Positions 23,501-34,565 of a DNA stretch of 64,000 nucleotides are shown piece by piece (within the stretch, counting starts at the first letter, position 1; each line of letters begins with the position of its first letter). The stretch is taken from positions 289,693 through 353,692 of the forward strand of contig CAJNDS010002580.1 in assembly GCA_905221605.1 (NCBI GenBank), in the 5' to 3' direction. The DNA is from Symbiodinium natans (Eukaryota; Sar; Dinophyceae; Suessiales; Symbiodiniaceae). The notes beneath the pieces were generated by a model. It had not been told where the DNA came from. It did no database searches and was given only the letters and a program-made list of their open reading frames with translations. The position numbers were made by a program, and so were the translations under genes.

Positions 23501-23852
23501 TCGTTAGACTCGTCAACGGCTGTTCGGGAGTCTTTGCAAATATTGAATCTCGAGCCAGAGGATCTAGCAGAGTTCCTGCAAGCAACAGAGCTTGCGCAAG
23601 CAGTTGAAGAAAGCATCGCTGGGCACTGCGTAGGTAAGTTCGTTGCCAGCCGGCTGTAAGTTCTCCACTGCAATTGCTTCAAATATTGCCTGAAACCATT
23701 TGCGGCATTTCTCGGCTGTCACTGAGCCCTGAAGCTGTTGTATTGAGCTGCATTGCTGAGGTCCGCCTGAGGGCCAAAGAGCAGCGAAAAAGGACCAGGA
23801 GAAACCAAAAGCGCAAAGAAGAAAAGCAGGTGCAAAAGCTTCGCAAGCATAG
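17557..23852 (+). CDS. Multi-exon gene for a long coiled-coil protein
   Basis: Exons supported by frame and AG acceptors: about 17557-17950, 18148-18301, 18454-18665 (perhaps two), about 18950-21186, 21248-21361, 21438-21549, 21648-23633 and 23761-23852. Almost every residue lies in heptad-type helix (for example KLIEDRFEEVQQLR, LEQLAGQLEAKREAAQTAQE, RIRDAEQRLQVSRDDVERKR), interrupted by a Ser/Pro linker near 22.7 kb and an acidic tail of the ELAQAVEESI type near 23.6 kb. Phases match at three junctions: GT donor 21187 into 21247, GT donor 21362 into 21438, and GC donor 21550 into 21648. The last exon then gives a Lys/Ala/Gln-rich end at TAG 23850-23852. The total is at least 1,600 residues, in the size class of rootletin- or centrosome-type scaffolds. 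Coiled coils are too similar in composition to name a family, so no function is assigned. The true start was not identified. Confidence 0.75.
18950..21186 (+). CDS. Large coiled-coil exon (first of two)
   Basis: About 745 codons without a stop. Heptad-rich segments (VVEQDLAQATLLSHH, KLQLAEMQLKL, SLKSELGSARRELGAVKEQF) alternate with less regular stretches (a proline/serine section near 19.97-20.02 kb). The exon ends in phase 2 at the GT donor 21187. The resulting G codon joins KAIGRLQGQVHRRNQ in the next exon across a 60-nt intron. An exon over 2 kb is long for a gene otherwise made of 100-200-nt exons. Confidence 0.75.
21648..23633 (+). CDS. Large coiled-coil exon (second of two)
   Basis: About 660 codons. 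It starts two bases into a glycine codon whose first base comes from the exon ending at 21549, across a GC-AG intron, giving ASLQGSAQEEEAIATR. It is almost entirely helical (for example KKLQGSLSQEQEQSRQLRDR) and ends with a charged helix-rich tail. The donor GTAAGT at 23634 is a textbook GT site. Confidence 0.8.
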
Positions 23853-26800
23853 TTTGTTGCTGCCTGGACTCCTATCCGCCGTCAGGCTGCCAAGGCTAAG
23901 GACAACGAGCACGACAAAGCGCCTCGCAAGCTGCTCAGCCATCAGCTTCGTGTGACCTCCACGCCTCCACGTGATGCGGTGTTTTAGCAGGTGCCGCTGT
24001 CCGAAGTGACGAGGCCGGGCCGTCTTCGGACGCCTGTGCACAAGCTAACACACCGCACTGTCATTCCTTTAGGCCTGGCAAAGCCTGACGTTTTTTCCTG
24101 TCTGCGTCATGTCGCGAAACATCTTTGCTTTGGGCAGCAGCAAAGTTGCCTTGGACGAGCATGCAATCTGCAAATAGACGACCTGCTCTCCGATCATCCA
24201 GGACCATCTCCCTTCCGGTGACCCAGGCAATGCGCAAACCGCCATGAACACACGCACGTGCGCAACCCGAATGCAAAACGCATGCGCCCAAGAAAGTAAG
24301 TAAACAAGGGAACATGCGCCAGCCCTGCGCCGACTCATTGGAACCACGAATGTTTTTCGACCCATCAAGGCAAAAAGTGCTGGCATGGATGTCAAGACTG
24401 CCTTGATTTCTTCCCACACCAGACCAAATGATATTGACTGCCGATGACTGCCTTGAAATGCAAAAGCTCAATGTGTGCCAATGTATGCCTGAAGCAATGT
24501 ACTGTTTGCCGCTAACATCTCGGATGCTGGCCCGGTACTGTATAGAAGAGAGATGAGCCGAAGTGTTCCTTCAGCCTCCCCACATTTACTATTCAACCTT
24601 CCCAGTGCAGGGCAAGGCACTGCTGGGCGGCTGACTGTAGCTTCAGTGCAGAAGTCGCGGCGCACTGACTGTGTTTCAGCGTGTGGCGCGTGTACACCTG
24701 CAGGCTTCGGCTCCCAGAAGACGTGGGCGACCAAAGAAGTCCCCAGCTCCAGAAGAAGCGGCATCAGGCTGTGGGTCGACAGGGTCGACAGATGCACTGA
24801 TAGTTAGATCTTGCCGACAGTGATTTCGGAGTAGTGCGGGCTTGGTTGTGCTGCAGGGCAGGTGCCAGTGACACCTGGACGCCTCCTGGTTGCACAAAGC
24901 AGTAAACTGCGGAGGATGTTATCTTGTGCCATTTATACAAGCTATCGGGTCCATGTGAAGTGAGATAGCTCATGAATTTCGTGATGACGCGACGCCTTTT
25001 GTGAAAGGTGTGGTGGGCAATGTGCTGAACCATGTTATTAGATTTCAGAACTGAAAATTCCAAGTTGAAGCTCCAGCTCTTCCGGATTCCCGCCTTGCGG
25101 CATCGTCCCTACCACGGTTTTGAAGCCAGCAAATTCATGTTGCGTGCCACTCGGGAACAGCATCGGGCAAAGGATTCGATAGGGATAGCATTGTGGAAGG
25201 CTCGCAAGCGTGGACGTGGGCGAGCAGCCCTACCGGAGCCACCCGAGGCTTCAGGCAAGGGCTGGCGCCCTTTTTAAGTGCATGTAGTCTTAAGTGCCTT
25301 TGTGAAGCTCCTGTAGGCTGTGCTGGCCAGTCGTACCTGACAAGGGCTTGAAAGCATGCATGGCGCAAGGTCAGGCAGATGCTGGCGCCGAATTGCTGGC
25401 GCAACTCTTACAGACCATAGCTGGTCATGTCTTTATGCAAGTTCACCGACAGGGCGCTGCATCGCAAAAAGCCTTAGGTTCGGCGGGAAGAGTGGCTAGC
25501 ACAATCTGCAGCCCCGCAACGGCCGCTCCTGCTGGAGAATCTGCCTGGAACACCATTGGAGAATCTGCCCGAGTCAGGGTCCCATGGGCTACCAGCCCTG
25601 TCGCTCCGGGCAGATGTAAGCGGCATAAGCAGCCATGGCATCCCAGGTTTGCTGAACTGGGAGAGTCGAGCAGGTCCCGTACTCAGCTCCCCGTCGCACG
25701 TGCTCAGCCTTGGCATGCCTTGGCTGTTTGCGCAGGAACTATGGCAGCAATGTCTGTCATCGTCGCAGCTATGAGGTTCAAGCAGATGTGTCCAAGCAGC
25801 TGCGCCACAGAGGCACCAGAAGAGAAGGAGATGCTGAAAGCCCTCAGCGTCCAGTTGCCCTGACACTGGAAGCGGCTCACCTGGCAGCCTTCCACAGCAA
25901 ATCGCTGGACACCCTTCCAGCTTCTGCGCATGCCACAGGAGGGGAGCACAAGGAGCAGGAGGACTTCCACAGTACACCAAGGAGGAAACGAAAGTCAGCC
26001 CGGTTCTGGCTTTGGGCTCCTGCTGTGAGTGGATCGGGGTGGCTGCGGTACCGTTCCGCGAGCGTGGCCGAGATGCTGTCTCGCCAGGAAGGCTCATGTC
26101 GACTGGCCGACCCGATCTCCTGCCCTTCGTGCAGCCCGTGTCGGAGCGCTTCCACGGCAAGCATGACATACTCTGCCTGGCCCCTGCCTGGCCAGGTTCA
26201 CCGCCCAGAGCCCCACAGACCAGGGATCGAGAAATTCAAAGATAGAACGCGCCCATGTGGCCCATGTCTTCAAGTCGGGCACAGTAAGACTCAGCGCCAA
26301 AGTTGCCTTCGATTCGTTCAAGCGCAGCTCCTTGTGGAACCACTTGTTGCAGCAGGCCGAGCATGCGATGGGATGAAGGCCTAGGCTGCCAAGCTGAGGA
26401 GGACATCGTTCACTCGTCAGGTCGGCGCAGTGATGGTCTGTCCGGCTGACACGGCAAGCAAGTTCGTAGCAACTCGATGCGGAGAAACAGCAGGTTCTAG
26501 GCCGAGTGCATGTCAGTCTAGTCGAGCCTCATTCAGCACTGGCCCAGTGAAACACAACTTATTCCAGTTTTTCTAGATCGGAACGAGTGCCATGTCCGCC
26601 TGCAGCAGGAGCTCCAACAGCGCGGCTGTGCCCGACTTCAGCGCATTCAGCGGCACAGTCCTCACATTGGAGAAATCCGTCCATCGCAATGTGTCCGTCT
26701 GGCGTGCGCCAGGCCCACCACCACCGAAATGCGTGACGGCTTTTGCTGCGCTGTTCAGGCATTTTCTGGACGCATGCAATGTTTCGTCAGCACTGCGTAT

Positions 26801-27241
26801 GCACGACATGTCTCAGTGAAAGCCTACTGTGCACGAAACCTTGGCGTGGGGGCATGATTTTGAGTACTGAAAATGCGGGACCTGGGCAAGAGCGCGATCC
26901 AAGGGAATTTCATGACTTGCACTGGCGTTCTTGCAAGTTGCAAGTGGCGCTCTCGCCCTGATCCTGCGTGCACGGCTCCTCGTGAAGTTAGAACACTGTT
27001 AGAACCATCGCTTTTGAGTGCCTTGCGAGTACTCTTGGAGTGCTCTTGCTTGAAGCAACCAGCTGAAAACGCATGTCTTCCCGCGGCAGAGGCATATCGT
27101 TCAAGAACTTCCGGCGCAAAGCTCTGCCCGCCGGGGTGCGATTGGACAGGTGGGAGCCTTTGGGAGCCAGCAGTTTGCTGCGCATGTGCCGCCTTAAGGT
27201 CTTCAGGTCTTCAGGTTAGTTTCAATCCCTTCGTTGTCCAG
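23853..27241. other. Introns or spacer with unassigned coding-like segments
   Basis: Possible + strand coding segments include SKQLRHRGTRREGDAESPQR near 25.8 kb and KVAFDSFKRSSLWNHLLQQA near 26.3 kb, but splice junctions and frames could not be linked. No minus-strand gene is evident. At least part of this is likely to be introns of the gene ending at 27310. Confidence 0.35.
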
Positions 27242-27310
27242 GTTGCCAAGAGGCTGGCCGCACGACTCACGCCGTCGGACCTCAACATGTTTTTGCGGGA
27301 GGCATCCTAG
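27242..27310 (+). CDS. C-terminal exon of an unrecognised gene
   Basis: Following TCGTTGTCCAG, the frame reads VAKRLAARLTPSDLNMFLRE and then AS before TAG at 27308-27310. The AG|G acceptor, basic amphipathic helix and clean stop make this a good terminal exon. Upstream exons are probably among the coding-like segments at 25.3-27.2 kb. Confidence 0.45.
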   Translation, partial: VAKRLAARLTPSDLNMFLREAS

Positions 27311-28316
27311 CTGCCATCTGCCATTTGCAGGCTCGGTTAGCTTCTCATGCATGTGTCTGGAAGCCTTGGCAGGTTCAGCTCAGCTTGTTGGAGAAGAGTG
27401 GGCCGTTGGCTCAGAAGGGTTCTCAGGAGCATTCCCACAGGATTCTGCTTGGATCCCAAAGCTTGACCGGACAGGGTCTCCCGCAGCAAGAAAACGGCCA
27501 AGCTCTCACGAACTTGATCGACAGATGAATTGGTTTGTATTTCGAGGTTTCGCGCTCCCATGAGATCTGCTTCGAAGTGGGTTGAGACTTCTGCGGATTG
27601 AGGTAGTATCCGCACGCTCTTGGAACAAATATCAAGAGAAAGCGGAAGGCCAGGCCTGGCATCCTTTACTGTAATGTATCACTAATGTATCACACCCATC
27701 GGCGAGCCTCTGCTGTCTTCCTGTCATACATCCTTTTATGTTTCTTGGCATAGAAAGCAGCAAGATCCTACAGCCAGCATGTCAGCCTGGAGAATTTCTG
27801 CAGGCCGCCTTGCGGATGCCCTTCGCAGTGTCCTTGTTCGGGTTTGTGAAGACGTCACTTCCATCAGCCAGCATTGTGATTCAGCATGTTTTTTCCAGGC
27901 CTGGAGGAAAAAACAAAGCCGAATCCAGTGCAGGCTGCAAATTTGGCTGTGACATGGGTGCTTTGTTGTGGTGCTTTGACCTGTTTGCCTGGCGTTTGCT
28001 CAAGAGTGCGTGCTCAGAGTCAGAGTGTACTCAGTGTACTCTTTGTCTAACTTCCTGCGGACTTTTTGATTTCGGGCGGCTTTTTGCGCTGCAATGCAAA
28101 GCGCGTAATTAGGCCCGAGCAGTACGCTGAGATATGAAAAGTCTGCTAAGTATGATTCGCAGTTTTTTTTTGTAGCTAGCCTCAATTACTTGCATTGGCT
28201 TCTTGCACCAAAGTATCATCCCATCTCACTGCAGCTCTGACAAGCACTGACAAGCCAAACACCCGAACGCCTGAAAGTGATCCTTTCCGTGAAATGCATG
28301 AACCGGGCCAGGAGCT
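27311..28316. other. Spacer with no supported gene
   Basis: Short overlapping open frames only. No repeat, hairpin or RNA gene was recognised. Confidence 0.35.
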
Positions 28317-28520
28317 GTGGAAGTCGACAAGCTCACGCTTTCCGCCAATCACGAAAGAAGGATTCGAACCACAGAACTTGAGGCCATAGCGAGCGCAGTT
28401 TGGGAAGCTCCGACTTCTGGCCCAAAGTTGGATCCGGCAAGGCTTTGCCTGAACGAAGTGCTTCACGCTGCAACAACTCCAAGTGACTGGGAGGTGCTGA
28501 GAGCCTTGAGTGTGCCTTGA
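28317..28520 (+). CDS. Candidate exon of the gene ending at 30190
   Basis: A + frame reads EVDKLTLSANHERRIRTTEL, then LCLNEVLHAATTPSDWEVLR and a stop at 28518-28520. Composition and helical pattern look like real protein. Whether the stop is used or is past a donor site is unclear. Confidence 0.35.
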   Translation: MEVDKLTLSANHERRIRTTELEAIASAVWEAPTSGPKLDPARLCLNEVLHAATTPSDWEVLRALSVP

Positions 28521-29084
28521 AGCTGTTGCGAAATGTGACGGCAGGCTCTGTGGCAGTGTATGGATTTGGCCTCCTTACCTGACAAGGAAACTGTAGAATA
28601 GATTTGCTGCCCACAAACACCGCGGCATAGACAATGTCCCCACCAGGAGCGCGAGGATGCTGTGCTAGAAGTTGCCTGTAGCTGAGTGATCAGTGGAGTG
28701 CCCTCGTTTCTTGTTGTGCTGCATGGCACTTATTCTGTGTGAGGCTATCACACTGCTATCTGCTGATCACAACAGCCAGACGCCTAACAGCCAGACGCCT
28801 TGAAGAAGAGGGAGCTGGAGGTTTGATTCATGGCATCTTGGGAACGGAGACGGTTGAGGTTCGGGTGGTGTATCGCGTGCCTTGGCGGACTTGGTCAGGA
28901 GCTGGCCTTACTCTGTACCCGTGACTCCCAAAAGGATCAAAAACTGGTAGTCATTGGTGGCTCCCAGGTCTTACAAGATCAAGTTGCGCATTCTTGAAGC
29001 TGCCGCCACTCTCTCAACTTTCGATGCAGAGAGAAGGACGCGAAGGTCGGACGAATGAGTCACAAAACCTCTACGTGCCCTCAG

Positions 29085-30190
29085 GTCGGTGAGATGGACC
29101 AGACCTCAGGACATTTGGAAAATCTTATTGGAAAGTTTGACTGGACTTCCATTTGCATGAAGCTCAATCAGGTGAGACAGCTTCCTGCACATGCCCAGTT
29201 GCCGCCTCCCTTGCAGCAGGCTGGAGCGGACAGATTGCTCCAATGATGCGTTTGGCGTGTCATGTCAGGTTATCGCCAGCGTGCTGGCCTACATTTATCC
29301 CTCACCAATACAGACAACACGCGAAGGGCTTGGAAAAGACTTGAAAGGACCATCATCGGCATCCTGGGCCGGCATGGCCATAAATGTCACGAGTCATTCT
29401 TTCAGAGGCCATGGTTGGTGCAGGCCGGGCTGGTCGTGAGCCAAGTCATGGCACCGCAGTCCTCAATGCATGGAGAGGATGGGCGGAGCTAAGGAAGTTC
29501 AATGACTGGATGGCCTTCGTCGAAAAAGTCTTGGGCGGCTTGAAGGACTTCCCCGCCAAGCCGAAGTTCGCGAGCATGAATCCAAGATCTACACAACTGC
29601 ATCAGGAGATGGAAGCTTTGTCACTTTTAGATGAGACAATGGCGCTGGTGCAGGTGCTGATAGTTTCGTCCCATCGTGTGTGACGCTGTGGCACCCTGAA
29701 TCTGTGGAGGCTTCACAAGACTGCCTTAACTACTTGGAGCAAAGCCCTCAGCCTCCTCGTTCCATGGCTCAGAGGGCGCTGGGTTCCAATGTCTCGTGAG
29801 CCAGCTGTACGCCTTGGAGGCTCCGGGACTTCTTGGACAAAGCCAAGCTGGAGAACAGGGCTGAGATTTTCGAGGGAGGGCACGCATTGCAGTAGACATG
29901 TGGTAGTCGCGTTCAACAGCATGCCATTGACCTTGACTCAGGTGTGCTCCGATGCAGGCAGCGCATCCTTTCAGTGGATTTGCGCCAGACTGCGTGCGAT
30001 CAGCGATGTTATCGCCACGGGCGTCTCTTCGGCAATGTTGCAGGCGATGGCAAAGCAAACAGAGCAGAGGCGCGCCCTGTCAACTCTCCCAGGTTGCCCA
30101 ACGCCGAAGAATCACATAGCCGACACCGATCCGGACATGTTTGCTGAGAAGACTAGATGCGTGCTTGGCTTTCTCCACACAGTATCATAG
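29085..30190 (+). CDS. Last exons of an unrecognised gene ending at TAG 30188-30190
   Basis: Four linked segments look coding. The first is 29085-29171 (29 codons, VGEMDQTSGHLENLIGKFDW to KLNQ, with AG|G acceptor and GTGAGA donor). The second is about 29406-29653 (AWRGWAELRKFNDWMAFVEK to ETMALVQ, GT donor). The third is about 29680-29800 (LWHPESVEASQDCLNYLEQS). The fourth is 29942-30190 (VCSDAGSASFQWICARLRAI to CVLGFLHTVS). The protein is mostly helical. No catalytic motif or known domain was recognised. The stop lies only 37 bases before the next ATG, which is unusually tight. Confidence 0.5.
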
Positions 30191-30227
30191 CTGCATCAGT
30201 GAATTGTAGAAGCACCTGTCTTCAGCC

Positions 30228-31505
30228 ATGCCTTTCGCGGAGACTGCCCTGTTTACCGGCTTTGCCCATTCACTCTGGTCTTACAACCGCGAGAACTGGC
30301 AGTGGGACTGGCAGGTGAAGCAAGCAGGTGAGTTTCAGAAGCAGAACCTGGCAGTGGGCCGCTATGGGCTTTTTCGTGAAGACATTCGAGACCTGGCAGC
30401 CCTCACTGTTAACAAGATGGACAGCTACCTCATCGTGAACACACTCAAGTTGGGCTTCATTGTAAGCATCTTCTTGAACTACGACCTCAAGGATGCTGCA
30501 CAGCATGCTGGGTGTATGGTGCGGCAGGTGACTCTCCTGTTCTCCGTCAGCTTCTTGACCTCATTCCTCTTCTTGCTCATTTCTGTCTGGCTTGCCATGA
30601 ATGCTTCCATAATTGCACAGTCCATGACTACAAAGATGCTGCTACAAACTGCCCGCATTCCTTTCATGTCAGATGCTGATATTCTTTCGGCTGTTCCGGA
30701 GGCGAGAGAATATGAAACTCGGCTCGACGATGCTTTCCGCTTGCCTTTAGACACCAGGGCAAACATGGCAAGCACCGCAACCCAGGCAGACGAGCACAGG
30801 ACTCAAAGGAGTCCCACGGCGCACGGTTCGCACAGTTCTCGGACCTCACCAGTGCCATGGGCACCGACACTTGATCCAATGATCGAGCCAGCAGACAGCT
30901 ATCAGTCAACGCCAGAAGCCTTTGGTGAAAGGACGAGAGGCCCGGAAATCCGACATGGCAACAGCATTGACGGCACAAGCGGCATGAGTGACGAGCTGGA
31001 TGCCAATCCTCATTTGAAGTTTTATTCACTCCTAATGCGAAACTGGCAGACTTTTGATCTCTACAGCAAGGTCTGCATGTCCATCGGAACCAGCTCCATG
31101 CTCTCAGGCATCGCATATTATGCCACCTATTTCAGTCGCAGTGATTCCAAGGGGGAAGTCTTGGACCCCTACACGTCTGGCTGGTTTATTTTTGCATTCA
31201 TGACTGTCCTGGCCTGGTGGTCCGTCACGATAGATGTGGTTCTGACGCGCTTTGAGCACTTTGTGTGGGCCAGCGTGTCATTGTGCGGGCCGGCCATGGC
31301 TGCTGTCTCCATCCTTTCACACCAGCGGGTGCTGATGCCCCTAGTGTTCTTGCTTCAAGGATGTTGGGTGTGGCTGCTTTGTGGCTCTTCACTGGCGTTG
31401 AGAAATGGTTTGCCCAGGCGTTGGCGAGCCTCCCTATTCATCGACATCTTGAACCCCTACACATCAAACAGCTCCACCGGAAGACTGGCCCGGCCTAGCG
31501 GCTAG
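30228..31505 (+). CDS. Multi-pass membrane protein, 425 residues, function unknown
   Basis: One uninterrupted frame starts at ATG 30228 and stops at 31503-31505. An aromatic N-terminal segment (LWSYNRENWQWDWQ) precedes the hydrophobic stretches at about residues 67-85, 102-124 (LFSVSFLTSFLFLLISVWLA), 283-301, 318-338, 345-362 and 369-390. A polar Ser/Thr/Pro-rich loop of about 130 residues (150-280) splits them into a pair and a group of four. No transporter signature, pore motif or catalytic residue was recognised. The lack of introns contrasts with its neighbours. Whether the ATG is the true start or the piece is an internal exon is open, because TCTTCAG lies just upstream. Confidence 0.7.
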   Translation: MPFAETALFTGFAHSLWSYNRENWQWDWQVKQAGEFQKQNLAVGRYGLFREDIRDLAALTVNKMDSYLIVNTLKLGFIVSIFLNYDLKDAAQHAGCMVRQVTLLFSVSFLTSFLFLLISVWLAMNASIIAQSMTTKMLLQTARIPFMSDADILSAVPEAREYETRLDDAFRLPLDTRANMASTATQADEHRTQRSPTAHGSHSSRTSPVPWAPTLDPMIEPADSYQSTPEAFGERTRGPEIRHGNSIDGTSGMSDELDANPHLKFYSLLMRNWQTFDLYSKVCMSIGTSSMLSGIAYYATYFSRSDSKGEVLDPYTSGWFIFAFMTVLAWWSVTIDVVLTRFEHFVWASVSLCGPAMAAVSILSHQRVLMPLVFLLQGCWVWLLCGSSLALRNGLPRRWRASLFIDILNPYTSNSSTGRLARPSG

Positions 31506-32132
31506 TCTAATTTTGTCACGAAGGTAACGGACACGGGGTCTTCAGTTATTGTGGAGGCTTTGGGAGGGCAAGGGCTGCCCAGGGTTGAGTCAAGAGCTCG
31601 TGTGGCGGAGTGTGTTTAGCATGACAACTGTTTTGGATTGTGTAGAAGATCCTTAATCCATGTGAGTTGCTGCACCTTAGGACTTTTTAGTACATTATGC
31701 TATGACAAAGGTAAAGCACATAGGCAGAGAGGGGCATCGAGAAACACCCAAGCCAATGGTGCATCAAGAGCCCAACCTAACGTGTGACACGTTCTTGGGG
31801 GGAGGGGTGCGGGAGGAGAGGGCAGGAGAAGCTCGTGATGTTCGAGGGCTTTGAAAGGTCTTGATTTTTGGGATGAAGATTTTCAGCCAGGCGAGCGAAA
31901 ATGTGTATCTGTATATGTATCTGGCTATCTATATATATATATATATATATATACATATCCAGATACTGGGACCATGGGCATCCAAACAAAACTCCAGCCA
32001 GGGCCCGTTTGTTTTGCCCCAAACGCTTGAGGTTTGAATCCTCGGCGGATTGCCCCGCGATGCTACCTTTACCTGCCACCAACGACCAACTTTGCTCTTG
32101 TTAAGGCAACTTGTCCCGAGCACTTCCCCCAG
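31506..32132. other. Spacer with a TA microsatellite
   Basis: No supported gene. A (TA)n run at about 31929-31952 lies in the middle. A tRNA-like T-arm at 32026-32044 was considered and rejected. The 5' exons of the next gene may lie here but were not recognised. Confidence 0.4.
31929..31952. repeat. (TA)n microsatellite
   Basis: About twelve TA units between CTATC and CATATCC. Similar runs flank the inverted-repeat element at 41.7-43.8 kb. Confidence 0.85.
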
Positions 32133-34118
32133 CCGCAGCGGCTGCTGCTGATCAGCTTTCACAATGCCTCGAGGCTTTGTTGCAGCCGTGCGTCGCCATC
32201 CACTTGCAAGAGGAAGCCGTGGAACAGGTTCGTCGAAGCCGAGGCCGTCTTGAGGAGGCTCTACTACAAGTCGGCTGGCGCAAGCACGCAGCCAAGGAAG
32301 ACACGGGCGGAGCCAAAGGTCGTGTAACACGCCGGGCAGTGTCGGAGGGAAGTGCACCGGCAAGAGCGAGCACGCCAGGCTCAGAGGAAGATGGGTTTTG
32401 GCTTGCCCTTTCCACAGACGGCCCGGAGCGTCCCGAGAAAGTTTGGGTAGGAGTACGCAGCTGTAACGAACAGCTTCCACCATTTCTGAAGCGTAACAGG
32501 GGTCAGATGACCAGTGTCGGCGAGTTGCTGGAAGCAGCTGCCGTGCTGTTGCGCGCCATGCGCCCTGCGAAGCACTCGCCGGCTTGGACCACACGTGATG
32601 CCGGGCGACTGGCAGCCTACGGCGGTTGGCCAGATGCAGCCTCCAGCTTGACATCCTTCGAGGCCCAGTTCCGAACGAAAGGGCAGGCTGCAAACAGTAG
32701 CATGGGTGAGTCAGCTCGGCGATTTTTTCAAGCAAGTGCTGCGCTCGTGAGTATTGCCTGGCTGGTTGCTCCGCTCGCGAGCCTTGTGGTGAACTTGAGC
32801 CCTCATGATGTCGTGCCTGAGCTCCACGCGCTCCATGCTGGTAAGCAGAGCACCAATGCAGCTGGCGCTGTAGCTGCCTTGGGCAAAAACTACAGCTACA
32901 GAGTGTCTGCGCAACTGATCTCTGAAAGACAGCTGCCTCGGCCGTGGATGCTTCCTTCATCAGCTAGCTGTACAAGTGATGGAACGCAGCTCATCGTGTC
33001 AGATGGTGTGCGCGCATTTCAGAGCACGACAGACAGCAACTCCACCTGGCTAGGGCCTTTGGCCACTTGTTCTGGTGCTCCCATTTCTGCGGTGTCTTTT
33101 CATGAGACAGATGCCGTTGCTGCAAGAATCTTGGGCTCATGATGGTCATTCTGCGGCGAAGTTGCTTGTGCGTTTCTCTTCATTGAGATAGATGCCACAG
33201 CTCAAGAGGACCTAGTCGCAATGCGCAATGCTAAGATATGCTAAGTGTATGCACCAAAACCACCAAGGATTGGATGATTGCTGCAGGGCTTGGCCCTTGC
33301 ATGACAATGCAGACAGAGAGGGAGAGTGTGCAGCGCCACAAGCTCAGCAATATCCTGAGGTGCCACACTTTCGAGCGTTGGCTCTCAACACTTTGCCAGA
33401 TTCCTCGACACATCATTTACAAGGCAGGACAAGCTAAGGCTTGTGGGTAGGCGCCTCGCCCACACTCCCCCCAAAACGCGTCCAGAGGCCATTGCAGCCG
33501 AAATCACAGAAGGATCCTGAACCCCTTGCCAAAAATGCCCTGACAGTTGTTTCTTACATTTGCTCTGCCTGACACAACTATCGCTGATAAAATGCCACGG
33601 GTGGGAGAAGAGCTAGGAACTAGGAACAATTCCTGCCAGCAGTTTTCATCTCGAGGTGCTGCAGTATGGCACCGACGCTTTGTCGCGCTGGAGCTTTCAG
33701 AGGATGGTGCATGGCAGGTGGCTGGAATGCTGCCGCAGCCCACGCTACCCAGGTGCAGACGTGTTTGGGGGGCGGAGGGGGTTGGACATAGACACGAACT
33801 TCATGCATGGATCCTGCTTCGTGTTGCACCCCTGTGCCGAGGGGAGGCGGGCAATGGGCAGCTGTTGGCCTCAAGGGAAACGACGCAGTGATCATGACGG
33901 AGCACGCTGCGCTTTACCATTTTGCAGTTGCCGAGGGAGTGTGGACGGGACCATGGCAGCTACGGAACAGCCTCGACTGGCGAGGCATATGTGCTTTGAG
34001 CAGAGGTTGGGCGGCCATAGCCATAGAGAATGGCAGGGTTGGGCTGTGGCATCTGACACTGGAAGGCCTGGAAGGCCAAGACGCTAACACCAGACTTCCG
34101 CCAGCATTTGTGTCCTGA
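32133..34118 (+). CDS. Single-pass membrane protein with C-terminal repeat-like domain, three exons
   Basis: Exons are about 32133-33134, 33656-33752 and 33842-34118. Phases match at both junctions: the first exon ends ATC TTG G at a GC donor and joins GT GCT GCA (ILGAAVWHRRF); the second ends CCC AG at a GT donor and joins G GGA GGC. A helical, arginine-rich N-terminal part of about 190 residues precedes one hydrophobic segment (ASAALVSIAWLVAPLASLVV). The C-terminal half contains WLGPLATCSGAPISAVSFHE, RRFVALELSEDGAWQVAGML, GVWTGPWQLRNSLDW and ENGRVGLWHLTLEG. These repeated W/L-rich beta-like blades suggest a propeller-like lumenal or extracellular domain; that is inference. Stop TGA at 34116-34118. 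The start exon was not found. Confidence 0.7.
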
Positions 34119-34565
34119 TTCTTTCGGTGCCTGTCGTGCCTGTGAAGCTACAGGAGGTCTTTCCAGGTCGTGCCCGCACTAAGCCGCAGAACGTCTTACC
34201 GTCTTCCCCTTGACGCTGCTCCTGCCACCCTAGACAACATCAGCCACGTGGTGAGCCACAACAAGTGCTGAATAGCAAAACCTGGGCGCCAGCAAAGTTC
34301 TGGGAGAGGGGGCCAAGGTGCTCTGAAGGTGGCACTGAAATCGCACAATCGCACAGCGACGATTTAAAAAAAGTTGAAAGAATGTGAGATGTTTGTATCA
34401 TGCGTTGAAGAAAAGCATCGCGAGGGACCAGTGCTTGTCCTTCAAGGCTGAGACAACGAGACGTTGAAGGGCACTTTTCTCTGATTGCATGCTTGTCCGC
34501 AGCATGCGTGGCTCGGACTTGACGCACGCAACGTCGCCGTGGCTACCTGAACAGGCTCGCCAAGG
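34119..34565. other. Intergenic spacer, no feature seen
   Basis: About 450 bases between the membrane-protein stop and the next candidate ATG. No conserved promoter motif could be recognised; dinoflagellate promoters are poorly defined and TATA boxes are usually lacking. Confidence 0.4.

Noticed and set aside
28345-28380. GGATTCGAACC resembles the T-arm of a minus-strand tRNA gene
   Set aside because: The flanking bases do not form the five-pair T stem and no matching acceptor or anticodon arm is present; the bases lie in a coding-like + strand exon.
32026-32044. TGAGG-TTTGAAT-CCTCG could be a tRNA T-arm on the + strand
   Set aside because: The stem pairs, but no 5' acceptor strand complementary to GCGGATT and no D or anticodon arm was found within 100 bases upstream.
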